A DNA stretch of 64,000 bases, taken from positions 124,001-188,000 of the forward strand of contig JAFYQJ010000011.1 of assembly GCA_017547145.1 (NCBI GenBank), given 5' to 3'. The notes under the pieces were generated by a model. That model saw only the letters and a program-made list of their open reading frames with translations. It ran no database searches and was not told where the DNA came from. The position numbers and the translations under genes are program-made. Of the stretch, positions 43,887 to 52,993 are shown piece by piece. Origin of the DNA: Paludibacteraceae bacterium. Lineage in GTDB: Bacteria; Bacteroidota; Bacteroidia; Bacteroidales; Paludibacteraceae. Position 1 is the stretch's first letter. Every line of letters starts with the position of its first letter.

Positions 43887-44790
43887 ACATTGAATATAAG
43901 AGTTTTCTGTCTATTTCTATTTGTTGTTGAAGTTCTGTTATCGAAGAAAATTTTATTTCGTCTCGAAGCCTTTTTTTTATGTGTAAGGTTATTTTTTCAT
44001 CGTAAATATCCTTGTTGAAATCAATTAAATGTGTTTCTATTGTTTGGTTGTTGCCATCGATTGTTGGGCGAGTTCCTATGTTAAGTAATCCTTTATAGCT
44101 TTGGTTATTTATACAAGTTTCTATAATGTAGACCCCATTTTTTGGTATTAATTTTTCACTATCTATCTTAAGGTTTGCTGTGGGAAAACCTATCGTTCTA
44201 CCGATTTTATTTCCGTGAATAACTTTTCCGGTAATTGAATAGGTGTAATCCAATAACTGATTAGCAAGTTTTATATCGCCATTAGATATTAAAAGCCTTA
44301 TTATTGAAGAACTTACTTGCCTTCCGTTGTCTTCAAATTTACTGCATTGGGTTATTTCTATATTTAGTTTTTCTCCTAATTTTTGGTACGTTTCAAATGT
44401 TGAAATCTTATCCTTTCCAAAACGATGGTCATGGCCAATAAGTAATATTTTTACGCCATACATTTCTTTTAGCCACATCAAAAAAGTTTCAGCATTTTGT
44501 TGAGCAATTTTTGTATTAAAATCAAGCATTAAACAATTTGATATACCAAGGTCAGCAAAAAGTTGTGTTTTTTCTGATGGGGTAGAGAGGTATTTTATGT
44601 TTTTTTCGGGATGTAAAGTTTTTTGTGGTGAATTGTTAAATGAAATTACTAGAGATTCAAAACCTGTTTTTTGAGCCATTGTTTTCAATTCTGACAATAA
44701 AAAACGATGTCCTATATGCACACCATCAAAAAAACCAATGGTAGCAACTGTTTGAACATTAAGCTTTTGTTTATCAGAAAGAATATTCAC
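43885..44790 (-). CDS. ribF: Bifunctional riboflavin kinase/FMN adenylyltransferase
   Basis: RibF makes FMN and FAD from riboflavin. The N-terminal adenylyltransferase has TIGFFDGVHIGHRFLL (nucleotide-binding), LLIGHDHRFGKD and the SSSIIRLLI segment. The C-terminal kinase shows GRTIGFPTANL, NGVYI and IGTRPTIDG. The 301-residue length is typical. It pairs functionally with ribD at 5 kb. Confidence 0.95.
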   Translation of the reverse strand: MNILSDKQKLNVQTVATIGFFDGVHIGHRFLLSELKTMAQKTGFESLVISFNNSPQKTLHPEKNIKYLSTPSEKTQLFADLGISNCLMLDFNTKIAQQNAETFLMWLKEMYGVKILLIGHDHRFGKDKISTFETYQKLGEKLNIEITQCSKFEDNGRQVSSSIIRLLISNGDIKLANQLLDYTYSITGKVIHGNKIGRTIGFPTANLKIDSEKLIPKNGVYIIETCINNQSYKGLLNIGTRPTIDGNNQTIETHLIDFNKDIYDEKITLHIKKRLRDEIKFSSITELQQQIEIDRKLLYSM

Positions 44791-44873
44791 TTTTTTGTTT
44801 TAATAAAGGCAATGCAAAGGTAATGTTTTTTAATGGCAAAAAGGTAAAAATGCCTATTTCGAATAGCTTAAAC

Positions 44874-44913
44874 AAAAAAAGAAGTAAAGATGATTTTTTA
44901 TCTTTACTTCTTT
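44874..44913 (-). terminator. Terminator after the three-gene membrane/PH-like operon
   Basis: AAAGAAGTAAAGAT pairs with ATCTTTACTTCTTT; on the minus strand it is followed by a run of T. It lies between the operon and ribF. Confidence 0.8.
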
Positions 44914-44933
44914 CAGAAAATAATAATTGAGTT

Positions 44934-45581
44934 TTATGAATTTTCACCAAAAACAATGCCGTTGTTACTATTTTCCATCCATTGTTTTTTTACTGCAAAA
45001 GCCCAAATTAAAATTACAATATTTATAATAAAAGCAATAATGAGAATAATGATTTCGACGATTCTGGTAGCTTTAAATATAGAAACTTGTGATTTTTCCT
45101 TTAACGAAATAAAGATGTTATGTAAAGTAAATGGCGTATTAGTTGCCTCAAATTCATTTAGATAGAGGTCGATATTCTCGCAAAAACTTTCTATGTAGGA
45201 TATATAAGCATTTATACCAATAGTTCTAACAATGAAATTGACTTCGTCGTTATCGTCTAGGTAAGAGCGAATTTTTTTACTGTCGGAAATAAGATTTTTG
45301 ATAGTTTCGGCATTTAAATCTTGATGTGTGTATTCTGGTGAAATTTGATTTATCTGATTCTCTATTTGAGCAATTTCAAAATCAATAAATTGATTTATCT
45401 TTTTTGGAATAAATGCACTTGCAATGAATAGTGTTAGTAAAAGTAAAGTAGTGAGTATCGTAATTGCAATAAGAACATTTTTTTCGGTAGATTTTTTTAA
45501 TGGTATAATAAGGAACCGAACTATTGCAGTTGGAATTGCAAGAAGCAGTATTGCAAAAATAACAACGTAGAAAGTATTCAT
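44934..45581 (-). CDS. Membrane protein of unknown function
   Basis: Not recognised. The 215 residues have two N-terminal membrane segments (about 3-25 and 37-59), a roughly 110-residue helical extramembrane part rich in Asp/Asn/Glu (KKIRSYLDDNDEVNFIV) and a C-terminal membrane segment (IVEIIILIIAFIINIVILIW). It is the last gene of a three-gene set with spacings of two and five bases. Confidence 0.65.
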   Translation of the reverse strand: MNTFYVVIFAILLLAIPTAIVRFLIIPLKKSTEKNVLIAITILTTLLLLTLFIASAFIPKKINQFIDFEIAQIENQINQISPEYTHQDLNAETIKNLISDSKKIRSYLDDNDEVNFIVRTIGINAYISYIESFCENIDLYLNEFEATNTPFTLHNIFISLKEKSQVSIFKATRIVEIIILIIAFIINIVILIWAFAVKKQWMENSNNGIVFGENS

Positions 45582-45583
45582 AA

Positions 45584-46018
45584 TTAGTTTTTGTTAGAGT
45601 TAGTATAAATTACGGTTTTTTGTGTTTTACAACTATTTTTTAGAACAGTAAAAAATGGTTGTTTCATTTTTTTTAGGTTACTATATTTGCTCGAAATATT
45701 TAAATCCTTAAGTACAATTTTTACTAAAAGACGTCCACAAGGAGCTTGCATATATTCGTAAAAAGTATCGGGTCTAAAATTATCGCTGTTGCGTTGGATT
45801 AGAATATTATACTTTCGTTTTTTGTCGTTCCAAGAATGAAAAATACGCCAGGAGTTTTTCAAACAAATAAGAGCAATGATTATTTGTGGTACAAAAAGCC
45901 ACTTATAAATTTGATAAAAAGGAAACAATACAATGCCTATCCCCCCAACAAGTAGGAGGAAGGCATAAGTATTTAAATACAAAAATCGCGGAAAAGTTAC
46001 GATTGTTTGTTTATTCAT
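45584..46018 (-). CDS. Small membrane protein of unknown function
   Basis: Not recognised. It has two adjacent membrane segments (about residues 14-32 and 38-56) followed by a basic cytoplasmic tail (WNDKKRKYNILIQRNSD, PCGRLLVKIVLKDLN). Its stop lies two bases before the preceding membrane protein's start in gene order, so the two products may work together. Confidence 0.65.
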   Translation of the reverse strand: MNKQTIVTFPRFLYLNTYAFLLLVGGIGIVLFPFYQIYKWLFVPQIIIALICLKNSWRIFHSWNDKKRKYNILIQRNSDNFRPDTFYEYMQAPCGRLLVKIVLKDLNISSKYSNLKKMKQPFFTVLKNSCKTQKTVIYTNSNKN

Positions 46019-46023
46019 TTTAT

Positions 46024-46461
46024 TTATTGAGCATTAGAAATTGCTTGATAGAACGAATCTACAACTTTTTGTGCTTCAGCTTCATTATCACTTGGCAATA
46101 AGATAGATGTACGTTGTGTAAATGCATCGTAGTACAATGTGTACGATTGGCAGAAGCAACCAAGACAAGTACCTTCTTTTACATAACCAACTTCTTTAAC
46201 ACTGCTAGGCAATAAATATTTTACATTTTTACCAGCATTTAAAACCCACAATGCTTTGAATTGAATTACTTCAACAACACGTTTGTTTGTGATAACCACA
46301 AAACCTTGACGCTTGTTACCCAATAAAAGATTTAAAAATTTTATAATTGATCCATAAAGTTTTGCGAGAGGATTTGCACTAGTTGCCCAAAGTTCAGCTT
46401 CAAGTTCCATTACTAAGTTTTCGCCTTCTCTTAAAATAAGGCCTGATTTTAATTTTGTCAT
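46024..46461 (-). CDS. Bacterial PH-like domain protein
   Basis: The 145-residue protein has KRQGFVVITNKRVVEVIQ, a strand pair typical of bacterial PH-like (bPH) modules, preceded by LREGENLVMELEAELWATS. A short CLGCFC cluster and a closing helix follow. No signal is seen. PH-like modules act in protein or membrane contacts; the partner here is probably the two membrane proteins that follow in the operon. Confidence 0.6.
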   Translation of the reverse strand: MTKLKSGLILREGENLVMELEAELWATSANPLAKLYGSIIKFLNLLLGNKRQGFVVITNKRVVEVIQFKALWVLNAGKNVKYLLPSSVKEVGYVKEGTCLGCFCQSYTLYYDAFTQRTSILLPSDNEAEAQKVVDSFYQAISNAQ

Positions 46462-46526
46462 AATAAATTCAGTTTAAAAAAGTTAAAAAATTTCTTTTGT
46501 TTCTGTCGCAGGAGAAGGGTTAGAAA

Positions 46527-46756
46527 TGCACACAAAAAAGCGTGGACAGAAATTTATCCACGCCCCAAGGTCCTGAGAAATACCTACACACGAACAGAAA
46601 AACTTTGTCCACGTTCAAATCGCAAACAGTTCGTGTGTTTGATTTCTTTTTATGCAGGGAAATTTCTCAGGTTTCGGGGCATTAAAATAAAGCAAACGCT
46701 TTTTCAATATTTCAAGGTGTGCAAATCACACACAAAAAATTTTATTTCATAGGCAA
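46527..46756 (+). repeat. Structured element B: homologue of element A
   Basis: It occupies most of a 396-base gap. Arms pair inward: TGCACAC (46527-46533) with GTGTGCA (46717-46723); AAAAAGCGT (46535-46543) with ACGCTTTTT (46696-46704); GCCCC with GGGGC (46676-46680); CCTGAGAAAT (46572-46581) with ATTTCTCAGG (46662-46671); ACACACGAAC (46586-46595) with GTTCGTGTGT (46629-46638). GTGTG can instead pair with CACAC at 46727-46731. The block AACGCTTTTTCAATATTTC to TTATTTCATAGGCAAAA aligns with element A. A local hairpin GCGTGGA/TCCACGC competes with the second stem. Confidence 0.7.
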
Positions 46757-46857
46757 AAAAATTTTTAAATTTTGTATATCCAAAAATACAAAAAAAAAGA
46801 GTTATTAGCTTTTAAAAATCAATGAAAGTATCAAGGTTTTTGTTTTTTATTTAAATC

Positions 46858-48666
46858 TCATGGCATCAAATTTTGGTTAAAATAATCGTAAATAATTGAT
46901 GCTCTTGATGTTCCAACTATTTTTTCTAAATCGTTTTTTGATGCATTTTTTATCTGTTTTAGACTTTTAAAATGCTTTAAAAGCTCGAATTTAGTTTTTT
47001 CTCCTATTCCTTTAATCAAATCTAGCTCAGATGAAGTTTGAGATTTGCTTCTTTTTTTTATGTGAAACGAAATAGCAAATCGGTGAACTTCGTCTTGAAC
47101 AGAAGCCAAAAATTTAAAGGTGAAGTCGGTTGGTTTCAATCCGATTGTTTGTGGAGGGGTTCCAAATAGTATTTCGTTTGTTTTGTGTTGATTGTTTTTT
47201 GCCAAACCAATGATTGGTATTTGTAGTTGTAATTCATCTTCGATTACTTGGCGTACAACTTCCATTTGTCCTTTTCCGCCATCGGTTATAATAAGGTCGG
47301 GTAGTGGTTGCTGTTCGTCTTGCAATCGTGTGTAGCGTCTATGAACAACTTCTTTCATCGATGCATAATCGTCGGCACCAACCACTGTTTTTATATTGTA
47401 TGTGCGGTAATCTTTTTTCGAAGGTTTGCATTTTTTGAATACTACGCAAGCAGCTACTGCATTTGTTCCGCTGATATTCGAATTGTCAAAACATTCGATT
47501 GTTTCTGGTATTTTTGGTAAATGTAGCGTATTTTGAATTTCTTTCATCAATCGCATTGCTCGTTGGTCGGGGTTTAGTTTTTCGCTTTGTTTGTATTTGT
47601 CTATTTTGTATTGAGCAACATTTTTACAAGCTAAATCGAGTAATTTCTTTTTGTTACCTCGTTGAGGAATAATAAATTCTAAATTTTCGTCTATTCCATC
47701 GGGAATAAATGGAACAATAAGTGTTTTGTTTGTACTTTTTAGTCGTTCGCGTAATTCTAAAATTGCTAATGCAAAAATTTCTGTTTTTTCTTCGTCAACT
47801 CTTTTTTGATATTCTATTGTAAGTCCTTGAATAATAGAGCCTTTTGAAATTCTAAGAATATTTATATAGGCAGAATTTTCGTCTTCGTCGTATGCAAATA
47901 CATCTAAATTGTCGTCACTAGGAGTAGTTATAATTGTTTTTGTTTGATACTTCAGTAACGCTTCGTATTTTAGTTTTAGTTTTTGAGCTTCTTCAAATTT
48001 CTCTTCGTTAGCCAAATGTTGCATTTGATCGAGCAGATAATCTATTATTAGATGTGAGTTTCCTTGTGCAATTTGTTTGATTTCATCAATGTTTTTCTGA
48101 TAATCGTTTTCTGCATGCAACCCAACGCAAACACCCATACAGTTTTTTATGTGATACTCAAGGCAAACTTTGAATTTATTTGATAAAATGTTTTCGTTGT
48201 TGAGTTGTAAATTGCAAGTACGTATAGGGTAGAGCTCATGTATTAGATCTAGAAGCATGTCAAGTGTACGAACGGATGAATAAGGACCGAAAAAATCAGC
48301 GTTTTTTGTTAAAGTACGTGTTTTAAATACGCGAGGAAAATTTTCGCGTGTAATACAAAGCCATGGATACGATTTTCCGTCTTTTAAAAGTATATTGTAG
48401 TGAGGTTGATAGCGTTTTATTAGATTGTTTTCGAGTAGAAGTGCTTCGTTTTCCGAATTTACAACGATATATTCTATCTCGGCTATTTGTTGTACAAGTT
48501 TTTTTGTTTTTAGCGATTCATGTGTTTTGTTGAAGTACGACGAAACTCTTCGTTTTAAATTTTTAGCCTTTCCAACGTAAATAATTGTTCCATCTACGTT
48601 AAGGTATTTGTAAACACCGGGGGTTTCGGGTAATGCGTTTATTTTATGTTTTAGCAGTTCATCCAT
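46858..48666 (-). CDS. uvrC: Excinuclease ABC subunit C
   Basis: UvrC makes both incisions in nucleotide excision repair. The 602 residues show the GIY-YIG domain (PGVYKYLNVDGTIIYVGKAK), a UvrB-binding UVR motif (LANEEKFEEAQKLKLKYEAL), the RNase H-like endonuclease with ECFDNSNISG and IITDGGKGQM, and a closing helix-hairpin-helix (LIKGIGEKTKFELLKHF). All expected catalytic segments are present. Confidence 0.96.
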   Translation of the reverse strand: MDELLKHKINALPETPGVYKYLNVDGTIIYVGKAKNLKRRVSSYFNKTHESLKTKKLVQQIAEIEYIVVNSENEALLLENNLIKRYQPHYNILLKDGKSYPWLCITRENFPRVFKTRTLTKNADFFGPYSSVRTLDMLLDLIHELYPIRTCNLQLNNENILSNKFKVCLEYHIKNCMGVCVGLHAENDYQKNIDEIKQIAQGNSHLIIDYLLDQMQHLANEEKFEEAQKLKLKYEALLKYQTKTIITTPSDDNLDVFAYDEDENSAYINILRISKGSIIQGLTIEYQKRVDEEKTEIFALAILELRERLKSTNKTLIVPFIPDGIDENLEFIIPQRGNKKKLLDLACKNVAQYKIDKYKQSEKLNPDQRAMRLMKEIQNTLHLPKIPETIECFDNSNISGTNAVAACVVFKKCKPSKKDYRTYNIKTVVGADDYASMKEVVHRRYTRLQDEQQPLPDLIITDGGKGQMEVVRQVIEDELQLQIPIIGLAKNNQHKTNEILFGTPPQTIGLKPTDFTFKFLASVQDEVHRFAISFHIKKRSKSQTSSELDLIKGIGEKTKFELLKHFKSLKQIKNASKNDLEKIVGTSRASIIYDYFNQNLMP

Positions 48667-48727
48667 ACTACAAAGTTATAATTTTTGAGAAAAATATATT
48701 TCTATTACATCAAATTATTAAAAATTG

Positions 48728-48735
48728 TATATTTG
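48728..48735 (+). promoter_or_regulatory. Bacteroidota-type -7 element before the structured transcript
   Basis: TATATTTG matches TAnnTTTG and lies at the left edge of the hairpin-rich region, so transcription would begin near 48742. No obvious -33 element is seen. Confidence 0.5.
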
Positions 48736-48741
48736 CTACGC

Positions 48742-49033
48742 ATTTTGCTCACGCTGGGGAGGTTTTGCCTTTTATGTGGGTGGGCAAGAGGCAGACATAA
48801 ATAAAAGGCGTCTTTTTGTCGCTTTGTGCTTGGCTATCTAGAATCTGGTAAATTCAAAGAAGTATCCAACGCATTGCAACGAAGATGTCTGCGTGGTATG
48901 ATTCTGTAAAGTTGTGCTTTTCGAGCGTAACTTTTTTCATATCGGCGTGGGCTTCGGTGTTGCTTGTTCGGATACAGTGGCAATACCAGAGCCTTAGATA
49001 GCGGAACAGCAACAATGTAGCTCCGCTTTTTTT
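48742..49033 (+). ncRNA. Candidate structured non-coding RNA (element C)
   Basis: This gap has no credible reading frame and is visibly richer in G and C than its surroundings, as expected of a structured RNA in an AT-rich genome. A first hairpin pairs GCCTTTTATGT (48767-48777) with ACATAAATAAAAGGC (48795-48809). A long second arm pairs GCTATCTA (48833) with TAGATAGC (48995), TCTGGTA with TACCAGA, GTATCC with GGATAC and GCAACGAAG with CTTCGGTGTTGC. It ends with AGCGGA/TCCGCT and seven T, an intrinsic terminator at 49000-49033. The long arm recalls 6S RNA, but identity is not established; tmRNA, RNase P and SRP signatures were not found. Confidence 0.55.
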
Positions 49034-49093
49034 ATGTCCGTCAGTAATAGATTTTTATTAGTTATATATTGTTTAATTTTAAATTTTATTATT

Positions 49094-49525
49094 ATGAAAA
49101 AATTAATTTTATTGTTAGTGCTTATTAGCACTTTTGGATTAGCAAGTGCAGAAAAGATTTTTTGCGAGGTTTGCTTTTTAAAAAGATACGAAAATGTTTC
49201 TAATGTTGTATATATGGATATAGATATGGGAGATTATATAAGTTATTCTGAAAGAAATAATGCTTTTCTCAACCATTTTATAGGTAAGCAAGGGGCGACA
49301 GAAGAATTATTGGAACGTATACCAGAAACACGAGCAGTTGATAGCAATGGCAAAGAATTGACTTTTTATGGCGTAATTGATGCTCTTAATTATATATCAA
49401 AGTTAGGTTGGGAATTAGAATTTGTAAGAAACGGACAATTTTATTTATTTTCAAAAGAAAAAGATTCATTAAGAGATGATGATTTATGTCCTTATGTCAG
49501 ATGGAAGAATAAAAATAAAAAATAA
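49094..49525 (+). CDS. Exported small protein of unknown function
   Basis: Not recognised. I chose the ATG giving MKKLILLLVLISTFGLASAE, a good signal peptide; a longer frame runs back into the terminator of the RNA candidate. The mature part of about 125 residues has three Cys and mixed charge (CEVCFLKRYENVSNVVYM) and ends KNKNKK. It follows the structured RNA by 60 bases and is closed by its own terminator. Confidence 0.65.
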   Translation: MKKLILLLVLISTFGLASAEKIFCEVCFLKRYENVSNVVYMDIDMGDYISYSERNNAFLNHFIGKQGATEELLERIPETRAVDSNGKELTFYGVIDALNYISKLGWELEFVRNGQFYLFSKEKDSLRDDDLCPYVRWKNKNKK

Positions 49526-49530
49526 CCATA

Positions 49531-49566
49531 AAAAAGAGTGCCAAAAAGCACTCTTTTATTTTTTTA
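49531..49566 (+). terminator. Terminator after the exported small protein gene
   Basis: AAAAGAGTGC, short A-rich loop, GCACTCTTTT, then ATT and a T run. Confidence 0.85.
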
Positions 49567-49607
49567 TCTTTGCCGATTCCATTTTCCATTTTTGCTTTCG
49601 CTATTTT

Positions 49608-50132
49608 TTAATAATGTATCAACGAATCAATCTGTATGTCGCTCTCGAAAACTTCTCGGCCTTTCAAGAAGTCGAGTTCTACCAAAAAGTTTACATAGAT
49701 TTTTTTTACACCAAATTTACGCACAAGTTCGCATGCGGCTTTCATGGTTCCGCCTGTGGCTAGTAGGTCGTCGTGCAGTAACACTACGTCGTTTTCATTA
49801 AGTGCATCTTTATGGAGTTGTATAGTGTCTACGCCGTACTCTTTAGCGTAACTTACCTCTATAGTTTCAGCAGGAAGCTTTCCTTTTTTGCGTATAGGCA
49901 CAAATCCCACACCCAGTTTATTTCCTAAAATAGGAGCCATAATAAATCCGCGCGATTCTATTCCTACTACTTTTGTTATACCTTTATCTTTATAGAGTTT
50001 ATACATTTCGTTTTCGAAGAACTTCATACACTCAGTATTTTTGAATGCGGTGGTTAAGTCTTTAAAAACAATCCCTTTTATAGGAAAATCAATAACATCT
50101 CTAATTTCTTTCTTAACTTCTTCTATCGTCAT
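49608..50132 (-). CDS. apt: Adenine phosphoribosyltransferase
   Basis: Apt salvages adenine to AMP using PRPP. The 174 residues show DFPIKGIVFKDLT, VGIESRGFIMAPIL and the PRPP-binding loop VVLLHDDLLATGGTMKAA. The start MTIEEVKKEIRDVID is typical. It follows mnmG on the minus strand with a 40-base gap. Confidence 0.95.
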   Translation of the reverse strand: MTIEEVKKEIRDVIDFPIKGIVFKDLTTAFKNTECMKFFENEMYKLYKDKGITKVVGIESRGFIMAPILGNKLGVGFVPIRKKGKLPAETIEVSYAKEYGVDTIQLHKDALNENDVVLLHDDLLATGGTMKAACELVRKFGVKKIYVNFLVELDFLKGREVFESDIQIDSLIHY

Positions 50133-50172
50133 TTTATTTATGTTTTTTATTGTTCCACGTGGAACAATTTTT

Positions 50173-52047
50173 TTATCTACCTAATAAAACTAATAATACA
50201 TTTATGTCGTTTGGTGAAACTCCTGGAATTCTACTTGCTTGTCCTATATTTTTAGGATTTATTTTTGTTAACTTTTGTCTTGCTTCGGTAGAAAGCGATT
50301 GAATTGTTGAGTAGTCAAACTTATTTTCTATAGATATATTTTCTAATCTTTGAAGTTTGTCTGCAATTAATTTTTCGCGATCTATATAACCGGAATATTT
50401 TATTTTAATTTCCGCTGCTTCAATTATTTCTTCTTTACGATTTTCTTCGATGTCATCAAAAAGTTGTTTTATGCTTGGAATTACATCTGCTAGTTCGAAA
50501 AGTGTAACTTGTGGACGCAAAACTAAATCGTAAAGTTTAACGGATTGTTTTAGAGTAGCAGTGTTTTTGGTTTCTAAAAATGCATTTACTTCTGTTGCTT
50601 TTACCGAATATTCTTTACAGAAATTGATAATTGCTTCTATTTTGTTTTGTTTGCTTTTTAGTAAATCGAGTCTATGTTTATCTGCCAAGCCAATATTGAA
50701 TGATTTTTCGGTCAATCGCATATCGGCATCATCTTGGCGAAGAAGAATTCTGTATTCTGCACGCGAAGTAAACATTCTATAGGGCTCATCAACTCCTTTT
50801 GTTACTAAATCGTCGATTAAAACGCCAATATATGCTTCGTCGCGTTTTAAAACGAACTCTTTGTTACTATGACAACGTAGGTGTGCATTTATACCAGCCA
50901 TTAAACCTTGTCCTGCAGCTTCTTCGTAACCTGTAGTTCCGTTTATTTGTCCAGCAAAAAAGAGGTTTTTTATAAGTTTTGTTTCTAGCGTATGATTCAA
51001 TTGAGTTGGATCAAAAAAGTCGTATTCAATGGCATATCCAGGTCTATATGCTTGTGCATTTTCTAGTCCGGGTATGGTTTTTAGTGCGGCAAATTGTGTC
51101 TCTATTGGTAGGGAAGACGAAAAACCATTCAAATAAAATTCTTGTGTAGAAGCACCTTCGGGCTCTACAAAAAGTTGATGTTGTGGTTTGTCTTCGAATG
51201 TTACAATTTTGGTTTCGATGCTAGGACAGTAGCGAGGCCCTATACTTTGTATTTGTCCGTTGTAAAGAGGAGAATCTTTTAATCCTTTTCGTAATACTTT
51301 ATGTGTTTGCTCGTTGGTATATGTGATCCAGCAACTTCGTTGAGGTAGAGGACGTGGTTTATAGTCGAGAAAAGAGAATTTGTGAAAATCGTTTTCGCCG
51401 ATTTGTTCGTTCATTTTAGAGAAGTCAATTGTATTCCCATTTATGCGAACAGGTGTTCCTGTTTTCATTCGAGAAGCGACAAATCCCATCTCTTTTAGTT
51501 GTTCGGTAATTCCATACGATGCAGGTTCAGCAATACGTCCGCCTACCATTTGTGTTTTTCCAATATGCATCAATCCATTAAGGAAAGTACCATTTGTAAG
51601 CACAATACTTTTTGCATAGAAAGTACTTGTTTGTGTTTTAACTCCTTTTACGCAATTGTTGTCAAACAATAGTTCGGTTACGGTGTCTTGCCAAATGTGC
51701 AGATTTTTTGTGTTGTCTAATATTTCACGCCATTTTATGATAAATTGCATTCTATCGCTTTGTGAGCGTGGACTCCACATGGCTGGACCTTTTGATCGGT
51801 TGAGCATTCGAAATTGGATAGCAGTAGCATCTGTAACAATGCCTGTGAATCCACCCAAAGCATCAATTTCTCGTACAATTTGACCCTTCGCAATACCACC
51901 AATCGCTGGATTGCAACTCATTTGGGCAATTTTGTTCATATCCATTGTGATGAGCAATGTTTTTGAACCCATATTTGCTGCAGCACAAGCTGCTTCGCAA
52001 CCAGCATGCCCAGCCCCAACAACAATAACATCGTAGGTTTGAATCAT
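50173..52047 (-). CDS. mnmG: tRNA uridine 5-carboxymethylaminomethyl modification enzyme MnmG
   Basis: MnmG (GidA), with MnmE, modifies the wobble uridine of several tRNAs. FAD-binding [12 protein letters not shown] is at the start, followed by [31 protein letters not shown], and the C-terminal [21 protein letters not shown] and [13 protein letters not shown]. At 624 residues the length is full. The gene often lies near the replication origin, consistent with the strand-bias switch 13 kb to the left. Confidence 0.97.
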   Translation of the reverse strand: MIQTYDVIVVGAGHAGCEAACAAANMGSKTLLITMDMNKIAQMSCNPAIGGIAKGQIVREIDALGGFTGIVTDATAIQFRMLNRSKGPAMWSPRSQSDRMQFIIKWREILDNTKNLHIWQDTVTELLFDNNCVKGVKTQTSTFYAKSIVLTNGTFLNGLMHIGKTQMVGGRIAEPASYGITEQLKEMGFVASRMKTGTPVRINGNTIDFSKMNEQIGENDFHKFSFLDYKPRPLPQRSCWITYTNEQTHKVLRKGLKDSPLYNGQIQSIGPRYCPSIETKIVTFEDKPQHQLFVEPEGASTQEFYLNGFSSSLPIETQFAALKTIPGLENAQAYRPGYAIEYDFFDPTQLNHTLETKLIKNLFFAGQINGTTGYEEAAGQGLMAGINAHLRCHSNKEFVLKRDEAYIGVLIDDLVTKGVDEPYRMFTSRAEYRILLRQDDADMRLTEKSFNIGLADKHRLDLLKSKQNKIEAIINFCKEYSVKATEVNAFLETKNTATLKQSVKLYDLVLRPQVTLFELADVIPSIKQLFDDIEENRKEEIIEAAEIKIKYSGYIDREKLIADKLQRLENISIENKFDYSTIQSLSTEARQKLTKINPKNIGQASRIPGVSPNDINVLLVLLGR

Positions 52048-52062
52048 TTTGTAGATTAGTTT

Positions 52063-52956
52063 TTATAGTTTTGTATTTAGTTGATTTAATACAAATCGAA
52101 TTTTTTCAAAGGTGTTGATGGTTGTTGGCACAAGCGGTAAGCGTAATTCGTTTTCGATAAATCCCATTACAGAAAGCATGCTTTTTACACCAGCAGGATT
52201 TCCATCAACAAACAATAATTCAATTAATTCAGAAAATCTATAATGAATTTCTCTTGCTCCGTTGTAATCTCCATTGAGTGCTAAACGAACCATTCTTGAA
52301 AATTCTTTTGGGAACGCATTTCCAATTACAGAAATAACACCAACAGCACCTAATGTTATAAGTGGGAATGTGATGCCATCATCACCAGAAATCACCATAA
52401 AGTCTTTTGGTTTGTTTTTTATTATTTCATCAATTTGTGAGAAATTACCAGAAGCTTCTTTTATAGCGATAATATTTTTAAAATCATTTGAGAGTCTTAA
52501 AATAGTTGATGCTGAGATGTTTACACCAGTTCTACCTGGCACATTGTAAAGAATAATAGGAACTTTTGATGCTTCTGAAATCTTCTTGTAGTGTTGATAG
52601 ATCCCTTCTTGAGATGGTTTGTTGTAGTATGGAGCAACGGATAAAATGGCATCAACATTGCTCAAATCGGTTTCTTTTATTTTTTCTACAACAGCTTGAG
52701 TGCAATTACCTCCTATGCCTAAAACAATTGGTTTACGTCCGTTTATTTGTGCAAGAATAAAGTCGAAGAGTATTTTCTTTTCGTTTTCTGTTAGAGTAGG
52801 AGTTTCTGCCGTAGTCCCAAAAATAACAAAATAGTCAGTTCCGTTTTGAACCTGATATTCAATCAATCTTCTTAAAGCATCGTAATCAACTGTTCCATCT
52901 TTTTTAAATGGAGTTATTAATGCGACACCCATTCCTGCTAATTTATTTCTTTGCAT
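52063..52956 (-). CDS. dapA: 4-hydroxy-tetrahydrodipicolinate synthase
   Basis: DapA condenses pyruvate with aspartate semialdehyde for lysine and peptidoglycan synthesis. The start giving MQRNKLAGMGVALITPF is chosen; a further ATG 27 bases upstream is less like relatives. Landmarks are GTTAETPTL, YYNKPSQEGIYQHY, YNVPGRTG with the catalytic Tyr, and IIAIKEASGN with the Schiff-base Lys. It is 15 bases before mnmG in the transcript. Confidence 0.95.
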   Translation of the reverse strand: MQRNKLAGMGVALITPFKKDGTVDYDALRRLIEYQVQNGTDYFVIFGTTAETPTLTENEKKILFDFILAQINGRKPIVLGIGGNCTQAVVEKIKETDLSNVDAILSVAPYYNKPSQEGIYQHYKKISEASKVPIILYNVPGRTGVNISASTILRLSNDFKNIIAIKEASGNFSQIDEIIKNKPKDFMVISGDDGITFPLITLGAVGVISVIGNAFPKEFSRMVRLALNGDYNGAREIHYRFSELIELLFVDGNPAGVKSMLSVMGFIENELRLPLVPTTINTFEKIRFVLNQLNTKL

Positions 52957-52993
52957 AAGAGTTTGTACAAAAGTGTTTTGCAAAAATACTATT

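Noticed and set aside
48742-49033. Identity of element C as tmRNA, RNase P RNA or SRP RNA
   Set aside because: I looked for a tag-peptide frame with a tRNA-like end, the RNase P GAGGAAAGTC-type core and the SRP GGAAGCAGC-type loop; none is present, so only a generic RNA call is made.
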